The position numbers were made by a program, and so were the translations under genes. This document shows, piece after piece, positions 50,510 through 59,335 of a stretch of 64,000 nt of DNA. Within the stretch, counting starts at the first letter, position 1. Each line of letters starts with the position of its first letter. Location of the stretch: positions 164,259,465 through 164,323,464 of the forward strand of contig CP136068.1 in assembly GCA_032622095.1 (NCBI GenBank), written 5' to 3'. A model generated the notes under the pieces. That model did not search any database, had not been told where the DNA came from, and was given only the letters and a program-made list of their open reading frames with translations. The DNA comes from Siphonodentalium dalli (taxonomy: Eukaryota; Mollusca; Scaphopoda; Gadilida; Siphonodentaliidae).

Positions 50510-51065
50510 TATGTGACCCGCCATATCAAATCCAGTCGTAAGTCGGGATTTTTTTACCCTGTGCCAATGCATTCTCTTATATATGCGAGTCGACCATAGG
50601 TCGCCTCGCATATATAACAGAATGCATTGGCCTAACAATTTTTTACAATTTTAATAATTTTTTCTTGTATTCTTTAACAATTTTATAATTTCACCCATAC
50701 AGAGCCCCAGACAAACATGAGCAGACGACACTCTTCTATATGGTTCTATATGTGTGTGGGGCTCCCTGCAGGGTAATGGATGTTTTTTATTTTATGCCCT
50801 AAAAATTGTAAGAAACATTTATTTAAAAAAAATGATAAAAAATTGTTAGGCCAATGCATTCTCTTATATATGCGAGTCGACCATAGGTCGCCTCGCATAT
50901 ATAAGAGAATGCATTGGCCTAACAATTTTTTATCATTTTTTTTAAATAAATGTTTCTTACAATTTTTAGGGCATAAAATAAAAAACATCCATATATAAGA
51001 GAATGCATTGGCACAGGGTAAAAAAATCCCGACTTATGACTGGATTTTATATGGCGGGTCACATA
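50510..51065. mobile_element. TA-flanked MITE family E, copy 2, with an extra internal hairpin
   Basis: The ends TATGTGACCCGCCATATC and ATATGGCGGGTCACATA are inverted, with TA at both sides. The cassette hairpins are at about 50562-50633 and 50850-50918. The segment 50780-50998 is itself a large palindrome (spacer, hairpin, spacer inverted), so the copy has been internally rearranged. Confidence 0.85.
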
Positions 51066-51179
51066 TCGGCATTATAGTCTGAGGATACGTGACGTCGTTT
51101 CTTATTTATTTCGAGAATGTAGGGGTTTCTCTGAAAGCAATGGTTATGAATTTAAATTATTTTATTCAATTTGAGTTGA

Positions 51180-51397
51180 CAAACGTTCATAAGTGCAGCT
51201 GCTTTATCCTCTATTCCGCCCAACAAAACACAGATTGGAAAAGGGACACGGCCATAACGAAAAACAAGTGCACTGCACAGCGTACAACTCATCCACTATA
51301 CATGAGACGAGTTCCACACAGCAGCTCTCTGAAGTCCGAACATCTGAAGATTACAGATTATAATAGTGACTTAGGTTCCTGGCCCTGCCCATGCTGA
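51180..51397 (+). other. Possible exon, function unknown
   Basis: This stretch is richer in G+C than its surroundings and one plus-strand frame is open to TGA at 51395-51397, with a tail THPLYMRRVPHSSSLKSEHL and ITDYNSDLGSWPCPC. An acceptor-like CAACAAAACACAG precedes about 51227. It lies antisense inside a METTL2-type intron. No known motif was recognised. It could be a late exon of the PPxY gene, a separate gene, or non-coding. Confidence 0.25.
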
Positions 51398-52810
51398 CTT
51401 ATGAGCAAACTATAGATCACTTAAATTATGATTCCTATGATACAGAGAAATAAGTTGTACAGGTTTAACATTGAGTGCCACAACTCTGGAAAATGAAAGT
51501 GTCAATGACACTGTAGCTCAACTCGGAGAGGGGATAATTTCAAACATTAGTCAATTGAGCAATAATGAATGCAGAAAGTTTAATTGTCTAAGTATTACCA
51601 GAGGTCAGCCCTATGAGCCATAAGATGTTTAGGATCAATTGGATAAAAATGTTGGCTGTAGGACGTGCCAAAATATTTATTGATGCAAACAGTAAAGCTG
51701 CCGTCAGCCATATTTTTGATTGAAAATCATTCAAATTCAATAGTTCCCATCCAAAAGTAATCCTGAACATGCCTGTAACTTTTCAAAACATTTCTCCAAT
51801 AAATGTTGAATGCATGGCTTGCCTATGGATTCAAATTTGAAATTCAAGTTGGTCGCTAGCATGTTTTGGAAAATAATTTGGAAAAATTTGACCGCTCTCA
51901 TCTAATGGTCACCCCATAGATCCATATGAAGTTTAGTGACGATCGGATGATGCCTGTAAATGTGTTGCGAAGGATTTAGTACTCTAGTGTTCCAAATCAA
52001 CGTGCTGTGTGGAAATCCTGATAAAATGTAATAAATGTGCAGATCTAAATAATCATGCAGGGAATTACAGTTCAAAACCATTTTATCTTATACCGGTTTG
52101 ATGTTATACTGTGTATTAAATTTTAACTATATCTTACATATGTGTATTATACTCCAAGAAAGGACTATGCGCAACATGACCTTTCACCTCACAACATTGC
52201 TGTCTTGGCGACGTATCAACAAAAACTCTCGCCTCGAAATTGGGTTACATCTACTTTAGCATTTCAGATGGTTTTAATGAATAAATTAATGTATACAAGT
52301 GGAATAAAATAGTAATGTAGCTAAATATTCGATGAAACATGATTAAATGTCCCTAAATTTTCACTGTTCTGTTCCCATTTTGAGACGGCTTGCACTGCAC
52401 AAAATTTGTTAAATTTACGATGTACACTTTTCTCAGAATTTGCGTGGTTTAATAATATTTTCAATCTAGCAAATTCTGTTTGAAATAATTAGCTTTTTGT
52501 TTGAGAACATTGACATTTGATTGATATAATTTCACACTTCCGATTTCTGAACATGGATTAATATTAAATCAGGACTTATATCTTGTTTATTGCTGACAAA
52601 TCACCCAAGTGTTCCATAAATCTGCAACCTCATCACAATACTGTAATTGCGTATTCATGCGTATTAATGCGTAACAGGAATTGCTCTTCGAAATTACCAA
52701 ATTATTCTTAGAAATTACCAAAATGTAGGTTGTTTTTGTCTCAAAACTGACTTAAATTTGGTTTAATTTGACAAAAAATGGTAGTGTCGGTTGGCATAAT
52801 ATAAATACAA
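51398..52810. other. Intron, repeat M fragment only
   Basis: A diverged repeat-M segment spans about 51600-51980. No exon of either gene was recognised in the rest. Confidence 0.4.
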
Positions 52811-52947
52811 CAATAGCATAGTGTATTTTGAGATGTGTTTTATCTCAACCTGTTAGAAGTATGATTTTTCGCTCCGCAGAGCCTCGCGAAAAATCATACT
52901 TCTAACTCATTGAGATAAAACACATCTCAAAACACACTATGCTATCA
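52811..52947. mobile_element. Fold-back element N
   Basis: ATAGCATAGTGTATTTTGAG through AAGTATGATTTTTCGC is inverted after a short CGCAGAGCCTC loop, ending CACACTATGCTAT. The arms are about 60 bases with few mismatches. Confidence 0.88.
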
Positions 52948-53564
52948 TCGTTTATTTAACTTTTGATTTGCAATTACTATTATATGGGATAGAGAAATTA
53001 CTATTATATGGGATAGAGAAAGTGTCCGGAATGTGCATAAACATACACAAGTATTTCAGCAAGGGCGCATCCTATCAGGTCAGAGATGGTTGTAATGCCT
53101 GTACAGGTGTCCCTCTTCAGCACAGTTGTCAAAACATAAACAAACATGTCATCTTAGGAGTAACATCCCGTCCTTGATCCAGGTATATTTGACATCATAA
53201 GTTTAATATCAATACCAGTCATGCAAATTGTGTGTCATTATGTACAGCTGTCTGACCCATATAAGCTAAGTGCAGGATGGAATTTGTTTTGATGAAATTA
53301 ATAAACGTGCTTGCATGTTTACTTGGAACACAAGAGTAATGCAAAGTGTAAAATTCTTAAATTCAAGATGGCTGCTGGTGACCATGTTCGAAATTTGGAA
53401 AAATTTATGGCTCCATTTATTTGTCACCCAGCAGAAGATCCATATGAAATTTGGTGACGATCGGGCTGTAGAGTGTGCAAAGATGGCTGCCAGTGGCCAT
53501 GTTTTTCATTGAAAATAATAATAATGACGGTTTTATATAGCATTTAAGGACTCATCTTCTGGTA

Positions 53565-53851
53565 AGTACCTATGGTCTCAAATTATCATCGTTATTTTTC
53601 TCTTCTGTTAAGTTTCTATATCCCCTTGTTTTCAGAAGATATAATCGAGGTAACTAATGGGAGAAGAACACCAACTTCCTCTGGGGAACTTCAATCTGAT
53701 CCTAGGTCTCCCATTGCAGTTGAGGCCTAAGCAGAATGAGGTTCCCAGAGGGTGAATTTGGTTACATTAGCCTGCCATGCAGGAGAGCGTCACTAAATTT
53801 ACCCTCTGGGTACCTCAATCTGCAAATGTCAGACACACTATATCCAGGCTT
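53565..53851. mobile_element. Fold-back family B copy
   Basis: The middle region (CAACTTCCTCTGGGGAACTT) is followed by a hairpin on GGTTCCCAGAGGGTGAATTT (53741-53815), closing TGCAAATGTCAGACACACTA. It ends about 35 bases from a METTL2-type exon. Confidence 0.78.
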
Positions 53852-53885
53852 GCACTGAGCTTTTGGTGAAGTAAATATGACTCAC

Positions 53886-53992
53886 TTTTTTTAAATCTGA
53901 GTTGAGCCATATCATAGCGTCCGTAATCTCGGAATAAAATCTGTCCACCTGGCTTCAGATATCTCGCTAATCTATCAATGACATACTGCATT
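53886..53992 (-). CDS. METTL2: METTL2-type gene, exon with KPGG and [13 protein letters not shown]
   Basis: 107 bases. Acceptor TTATTTTTAG before 53992, donor AAAAAAA|GTGAGT after 53886. Phase 2 in, phase 1 out. The translation [16 protein letters not shown], then [17 protein letters not shown], contains the post-core KPGG turn of class I methyltransferases and the [13 protein letters not shown] signature shared by METTL2 and its relatives. It joins NPEK from the upstream exon to NRCLAEN downstream without changing frame. The first 16 bases and the acceptor are duplicated upstream (53977-54092). Confidence 0.96.
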
Positions 53993-54092
53993 CTAAAAAT
54001 AAAAACCAGATCATTGTTAAAAACTGTAGTGTTAAATGACATACTGCATTCTAAAAATAGAAACCAGATCATTGTTAAAAATTGTAGTGTTA
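53977..54092 (-). repeat. 58 bp tandem duplication of exon start plus acceptor
   Basis: The block AATGACATACTGCATTCTAA occurs at 53977 and 54035. Each copy holds 16 exon bases, the 3' splice site and about 42 bases of intron, with two or three differences. Confidence 0.92.
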
Positions 54093-54100
54093 GATCATTG

Positions 54101-54468
54101 TTAACCCTTTTCCCAACAAAACGGCCAAAAACGCCCAAATAAAGCTTCAACAGCCTAAACTATCTTCGGTCTGTCTCAATAACACCATACAAATATGTAT
54201 ATCATTGGAACCGGTTCATTGACCACATTGTGATAGTTACAGTTATGCCCTGTGCCAATGCATTCTCTTATATATGCGAGTCGACCATAGGTCGCCTCGC
54301 ATATATAAGAGAATGCATTGGCCTAAACAAAATTCTTTTTTTAACACTTTTTACCATTTTTTCTTACATTCTTTAACAATTTTATAATTTTTTCTTACAT
54401 TTTTTAACAATTTTTATAATATTTTTCTATGCATTGGCACAGGGCCGTTCTGTTGGGTAAAGGGTTAA
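54101..54468. mobile_element. TTAA-flanked MITE family C, copy 6, second hairpin deleted
   Basis: TTAACCCTTTTCCCAACAA to GTTGGGTAAAGGGTTAA. It is oriented like copy 2. The first hairpin is intact (54256-54323); of the second, only TATGCATTGGCACAGGG remains. Confidence 0.86.
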
Positions 54469-54487
54469 ACCCATTGTTAGATCATTG

Positions 54488-54738
54488 TTAACCATTCTAT
54501 GACTGGAGCTTCCTGAAATCATGCGAAAACCCTGTGCTAAATAAATTACTTGGGAGCTAGGGAGCCTCGCATACATAAGACAATACATTGGCCTAACAAT
54601 ATTTAACTTGACCTTGAAAGCCAGTGCATTCTCTTATATATGCGAGGCTCCCTATGAGAGACTCGCATATATAAGATAATGCACTGGCACATGATATGTA
54701 ATGCTACACCAGCACAGCTCCCATCGTGAAAGAGTTAA
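54488..54738. mobile_element. TTAA-flanked MITE family D, copy 4
   Basis: TTAACCATTCTATGACTGG to ATCGTGAAAGAGTTAA. One full hairpin (54620-54692) and one remnant. It lies 19 bases from MITE C copy 6 in the same intron. Confidence 0.83.
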
Positions 54739-54895
54739 TAAATGCATTATTATTATTATATTTACATTTAAAAACGCATTAGACAGTAAATTAGTTTCAA
54801 TGCGCTTTACAATAGAAATACATGTACAGTTTAAAACAAAGAGATAACACAATATGGATACTAAAAGATATGTGAGTTTAAAAGAGGCCAAGGAG
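54739..54895 (-). mobile_element. Probable LINE 3' tail fragment
   Basis: On the minus strand the sequence has GTAAAGCGCATTGAAAC and ends in an AATAATAATAATGC tail, the layout seen at the 3' ends of several non-LTR elements. No coding part remains. Confidence 0.45.
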
Positions 54896-55696
54896 AATTA
54901 AAATACTACCTAAATACAGATACGTACACAGCTAAAAAAAAAGAAAGAAAACAAAAACAAAAAAAAGTAACAAATCACGAATATGGAATATATGAAAAAT
55001 TAGTGAATCGGACATTAATGCATCTCTCAGTTGCTTAATACACCCATTTTTTGCATGAAATCTTAGATATCTTTTGAATCGTTTCCATGGTAACCAGCTA
55101 ACAGATATTTCTCAGTGTATTGGGCCTTTTCGGTAGTTTTATCAAAATTAGTTTTAAGTACATGCATGAAGCTATCACAAAATGTATAAAATATTAATGT
55201 AACCAATGTAGTATCTAATAAATGTTCCAATTCCATAATTATCACATTTTTTTTGCAAAAATCAAAGCAATAAAACCATCATTACCTTTTTGTGCATCCT
55301 ATCTAATACTGGAATAATTCAAAAGTAATTACCATGGAAAAATACCATCAAGAAATTATCTTCAATGACTGTTCCTGTCATAGAATGTGATTATATTCGT
55401 TTTTTACCATCTGCTGAAGGGTTTTATCTCAAAATGTGTCTACATGCCCTTTCCATGACAACGGCACCACTTTCAAATTTTACAGCTTAGCGGAACATGA
55501 AGCTGACATCATTTATACTTTCATATGACATATAATTTTTCCGTGTGTCGAAATGAAAATTACCAGGTAAACTAAAAAAATTCTGGTCAAGACCCCTCCT
55601 CTAAAAGTCCAGTCATCATGTATGATTACATGTATGGAGAAGAAAACTTTTAAGCTTTTCTTTAGGCTTAAGTGGAATATTTGTTCATGTACATAC
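54896..55696. other. Intron, nothing recognised
   Basis: AT-rich intron between two METTL2-type exons. No other exon fits the splice phases here. Confidence 0.5.
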
Positions 55697-55836
55697 TTTT
55701 CTGGGTTAACAGCCGATAGGACAAAGATGAGGATTATGACATTCAGACTGTTATCGGCGAATGGCACCGGATGATTTTCATCAGTTATATCACATACGAA
55801 GGCGTGGCACCGAGTTGGTGTGAAGTCAGGGTGCTC
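55697..55836 (-). CDS. METTL2: METTL2-type gene, exon with LIFVLSAVNPEK
   Basis: 140 bases. Acceptor TTCTATTTTAG before 55836, donor GAAAA|GTATGT after 55697. Phase 0 in, phase 2 out. The translation EHPDFTPTRCHAFVCDITDE, then NHPVPFADNSLNVIILIFVL and SAVNPEK, corresponds to the second half of the AdoMet-binding fold; CDITDE and LIFVLSA are typical of METTL2/METTL6. It continues AIQLVK from the upstream exon into [17 protein letters not shown] downstream. The acceptor and first half of the exon are present three times in tandem (55771-56006); only this innermost copy is open and connected to the remainder of the exon. Confidence 0.95.
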
Positions 55837-56006
55837 CTAAAATAGAATGATGATTTTCATCAGTTATATCACATACGAAGGCATGGCACCGAGATGGTGT
55901 GACGTCAGGATGCCCTAAAATAGAATGATAATTTTCATCATTTATATCACATACGAGGCATGGCACCGAGACGGTGTGAAGTCACGATGCTCCTAAAATA
56001 GAATGA
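55771..56006 (-). repeat. 79 bp tandem triplication of acceptor plus exon start
   Basis: ATGATTTTCATCAGTTATAT-type blocks start at 55771, 55850 and 55928. Each copy holds about 66 exon bases and the TTCTATTTTAG acceptor. The two outer copies have one-base losses that break the reading frame. Confidence 0.95.
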
Positions 56007-56021
56007 TGAGATACTATACAA

Positions 56022-56165
56022 GAGGGGATAGCTCAGTTGGTTAGTGGGCCGACCTGTAAGATACACCTATGATCGAAGGTTCGAATCCGATATGGTTTCG
56101 ATTAGACTTTGTGTTAGCGTCTGCATTCGCAGTATCGATCATGGGCATCACGAATCAACCATCGA
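56022..56165 (+). mobile_element. tRNA-headed SINE
   Basis: A perfect RNA polymerase III A box (TAGCTCAGTTGG, 56029-56040) and B box (GGTTCGAATCC, 56078-56088) lie 37 bases apart. The D arm pairs, but the anticodon and acceptor stems do not, so this is not a working tRNA. The body continues with GTGTTAGCGTCTGCATTCGC; its 3' border is uncertain. Confidence 0.75.
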
Positions 56166-56381
56166 CGCCACAATCAGTGCTCTGAGAACAATTCCAGAAG
56201 CAAAATAATCTACACAAAATTGAAAGTTGTAAAAGTATGTGAACAAATTCCTATGGTACTAAATATATGTGCTAATTTAAAAAACAATTATCTGACAAAT
56301 GTAGGAATACAAGATTGGACAAAGTTGCTCCACAGATGGCAGAACAAACAAGCTGATTACAGTATGCCCCGCCATAACTTT

Positions 56382-56745
56382 GTTACAGTGGGTATAATAA
56401 GTTATGTTTTACACGAACCTTAACCAGTTGAATGTTACAGTGGGTATAATAAGTTATGTTTAACACGAACCTTAACCAGTTGAATGTTACAGTGGGTATA
56501 ATAAGTTATGTTTTACACGAACCTTAACCAGTTGAATGTTACAGTGGGTATAATAAGTTATGTTTAACACGAATCTTAACCAGTTGAATGTTACAGTGGG
56601 TATAATAAGTTATGTTTTACACAAACCTTAACCAGTTGAATGTTACAGTGGGTATAATAAGTAATGTTTAACACGAACCTTAACCAGTTGAATGTTACAG
56701 TGGGTATAATAAGTTATGTTTAACACGAACCTTAACCAGTTGAAT
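56382..56745 (-). repeat. 52 bp minisatellite built from exon end plus donor, 7 copies
   Basis: Copies start at 56382, 56434, 56486, 56538, 56590, 56642 and 56694. Read on the minus strand, each contains ATTCAACTGGTTAAG (the last 15 bases of the METTL2-type exon), the donor GTTCGTGTT and about 28 intron bases. A T/A difference nearly alternates between copies, suggesting a 104 bp dimer stage. Confidence 0.96.
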
Positions 56746-56791
56746 GGCCGTAGAAGAAAAATCACAACAATACACCATGAGATTCGGGTCG
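56731..56791 (-). CDS. METTL2: METTL2-type gene, most upstream exon found
   Basis: 61 bases. Acceptor TGTATATTTTCAG before 56791, donor GTTAAG|GTTCGT after 56731. Phase 2 in, phase 0 out. The 20 whole codons read DPNLMVYCCDFSSTAIQLVK, matching the CCDFSSTA(I/V)xLV block after motif I of the AdoMet-binding domain in METTL2/METTL6. The motif I exon (GxGxGN) and the N-terminus were not found to the right and may lie outside the window. Together the five exons code for 171 residues plus a stop with every junction in phase. Confidence 0.94.
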
Positions 56792-56814
56792 CTGAAAATA
56801 TACAAATTGAAATC

Positions 56815-56964
56815 TTTAAAGATACGGTAAGCGTTGGCAGTCGGTATTGCTATTATAATAGTTACATCCATTAAAACTGCCATAAACAGAAAAAATATTG
56901 TATTATAGACAAACAAAGTAGAGAATAACGACACACCAACAAACATTGTTCTTATACCAATCAT
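56815..56964 (-). repeat. Dispersed repeat P, second copy, before a METTL2-type acceptor
   Basis: On the minus strand: ATTGGTATAAGAACAATG, then AATACAATATTTTTTCTG, GTTTTAATGGATGTAAC and ACCGACTGCCAACG. The order and spacing match 24212-24328 at roughly 75% over the shared blocks (estimated by eye). It ends about 23 bases before the exon acceptor. Confidence 0.6.
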
Positions 56965-57168
56965 AATTATCGCGTAAATTTTATGTTATTGCCATGTTAT
57001 TACTCTGTGTTATGTAAACAAATGCCATGTTATGTAAACAATCAGTACGTAGAGTATGCGATAAGCAAAACACTCAACACCGGGGATATCCAACTAAGTG
57101 AACTTTGGTTAGAAAGGGCCACCAAATTGTTTACAACATACCGTTATAGCCCTCGTTAATCCTCGCCA

Positions 57169-57506
57169 TTAACCCTTTGAGTGCCAGGTCCGATTTTTCT
57201 ATCAACCCATATACCCTGTGTTATTATTTTTTACAATTTTTTACAATTTTAATAATTTTTTCTTATATTCTTTAACAGACTTATATTGTAGGTTTAGTGC
57301 CAGGGAATCTCACGTTTTTCATGGGCATCAAAATTATTACTATGAATACTTGGTGATAGTTTTGAGTTATAACATGCCCCTAAGGTTTTATCCAGTTTGT
57401 TTTTTAATTCGCTATAGCATGCTTATTTTTTTTATTTTTTTAGAGCTGATTGTACAGACCGTAAATTAGGGCCGATGAGATCGGCTGCTGGCACTGAAAG
57501 GGTTAA
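57169..57506. mobile_element. TTAA-flanked MITE family O
   Basis: TTAACCCTTTGAGTGCCAG to CTGGCACTGAAAGGGTTAA. It contains the ACAATTTTAATAATTTTTTC spacer of families C and E next to a CCCTGTG stub, but no cassette hairpin, as if the hairpins had been lost. Confidence 0.78.
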
Positions 57507-57589
57507 AGAATCAGTGTTGAATGGGTCACTGTGAATCACTCTCCTAAAACAATCGGTGTTGAGTGTTTTGCTCACGCGGCTCACACAAA

Positions 57590-57705
57590 GTGTGTTTTGT
57601 GTATAATATCGCACTCATACTAACAGTTTATTCTTGAGGAAATTTTCATAATTTGGTGACTGTTATTTCTAAATTATAACATATAACGAAGGCCATCTGT
57701 GCCTT
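57590..57705. repeat. Dispersed repeat K
   Basis: Shares TGTGTTTTGTGTATAATATC, TTCTTGAGGAAATTTTCATA and TTATTTCTAAATTATAACAT with 43490-43645. Confidence 0.6.
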
Positions 57706-57886
57706 TAATGAATAGATGCACAAAACAAATGTATGCATGTACACGCTCAACAGTGTTGATTATACCAACACCCACAGTGGTGTGCCCTAACACCTCGATA
57801 TCCTTCAGAATAAAGTGATAACTATCAATGTGTGTCTCATAAAAAATATTAATTGTTCCCATAAAATGTTTCACTGGTGGTCTATA

Positions 57887-58345
57887 TATGTGACCCGCCA
57901 TATCAAATCCAGTCGTAAGTCGGGATTTTTTTTACCCTGTGCCAATGCATTCTCTTATATATGCGAGTCGACCATAGGTCGCCTCGCATATATAAGAGAA
58001 TGCATTGGCCTAACAATTTTTTACAATTTTAATAATTTTTTCTTGTATTCTTTAACAATTTTATAATTTCACCCATACAGAGCCCCAGACAAACATGAGC
58101 AGACGACACTCTTCTATATGCTTCTATATATGTGTGGGGCTCCCTGCAGGGTAATGGATGTTTTTTATTTTATGTCCTAAAAATTGTAAGAAACATTTAA
58201 AAAAAAAGATAAAAATTGTTAGCCCAATGCATTCTCTTATATATGCGAGGCGACCTATGGTCGACTCGCATATATAAGAGAATGCATTGGCACAGGGTAA
58301 AAAAAATCCCGACTTACGACTGGATTTGATATGGCGGGTCACATA
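57887..58345. mobile_element. TA-flanked MITE family E, copy 3, complete (459 bp)
   Basis: The ends TATGTGACCCGCCATATC and ATATGGCGGGTCACATA are inverted and TA-flanked. The cassette (57935-58297) carries hairpins at 57942-58009 and 58226-58292, with a longer spacer that includes GAGCCCCAGACAAACATGAG. Confidence 0.87.
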
Positions 58346-58803
58346 TGTTAGCAAATAAAATTAATTTCAGACGTCAGCCCCTACATGTACCTATTTGATT
58401 GACCCCTCCAAAAAACATTTAAAACAGGTACTAATGGCCAAGCTCTAATTTATTGTCATATTATTTTATCTCTGTTAATTAATTGCCAAATGATGAAATC
58501 ATTTCCAAATTAGCCAATTTCTTTCAATTACATCTTAATATTCCCTAATATATATCATATACCCTGATATACCACATATTTCCTATTAGATTTTCTGATC
58601 AAGGAATAGTGTCTAGTCCACATGGAAATAAACAAATGGATTAGAAATAAATAGCCTTTATTATCCTATCCAATGCCTACAATAATATTCCTTCCATTTG
58701 TGTTTTGTTTAATGTTATTGGTACAGTGATAAATGTACATGGCTCTGAATTCATATATAGATATCAGGGAAATCTTTGGAGTGACTTGTACATGAACTGC
58801 CAG
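58346..58803. other. No gene seen
   Basis: AT-rich sequence. No METTL2-type exon or element was recognised. Confidence 0.4.
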
Positions 58804-59143
58804 TTAACCTTTTCATGATGGGAGTTGCGCTGGTGCATCGTTAAAGATCCTGTGCCAGTGCATTCTCTTATATATGCGAGTCTCCCATATGGAGCCTCGC
58901 ATATATAAGAGAATGGACTAGCTTACACAGTCAAGGTAAATATTGTTAGACCAATGTATTCCCTTATATATGTGAGGATCACTATGGAAGACTCGCATAT
59001 ATAAGAGAATGCATTAGCACAAGGTCTTCTCAAAATATCACGATTCTCCAGTCTTTCCAACATTATTATAATCAATAAATTTGAAAAATGATCAAGGAAA
59101 TATAGGTTGATACAAAAATCGGACTTGGCACTGAAAGGGTTAA
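58804..59143. mobile_element. Chimeric TTAA MITE: D-type left end, O-type right end
   Basis: Opens TTAACCTTTTCATGATGGG (family D) and carries two D hairpins (58855-58920 and 58952-59015). It closes AAATCGGACTTGGCACTGAA, then AGGGTTAA (family O). Confidence 0.75.
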
Positions 59144-59335
59144 GTATCAGCATATTATATTCAGAATAAATCTGTCCAATATGTTTTGAAAATATAAATA
59201 AAAAAATATTAAAATTAATTTCCACCCACCTGCCGCAAATTTTCTACCTTTGTTTAATAACGGAAACAAACATATATTTTGCCGAATTTGCAGATTGGAT
59301 ATGGGTGTAGTCTGAGGGGAAATATGGGCAACAGA

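Noticed and set aside
56022-56100. Functional tRNA gene
   Set aside because: The A and B boxes are good, but the anticodon and acceptor stems do not pair, and a SINE-like body follows.
57674-57901. METTL2-type motif I exon (IEVLGHTTVGVGIINTV resembles the glycine motif)
   Set aside because: The spacing and residues do not fit the GxGxGN motif, no matching splice sites in phase 2 were seen, and the similarity looks fortuitous.
41343-58354. Frames repeating CILLYMRVDHRSPRIYKRMHW or CANAFSYICESTIGRLAYIREC
   Set aside because: These are translations of the cassette hairpin in families C, D and E, open on both strands because the sequence is palindromic.
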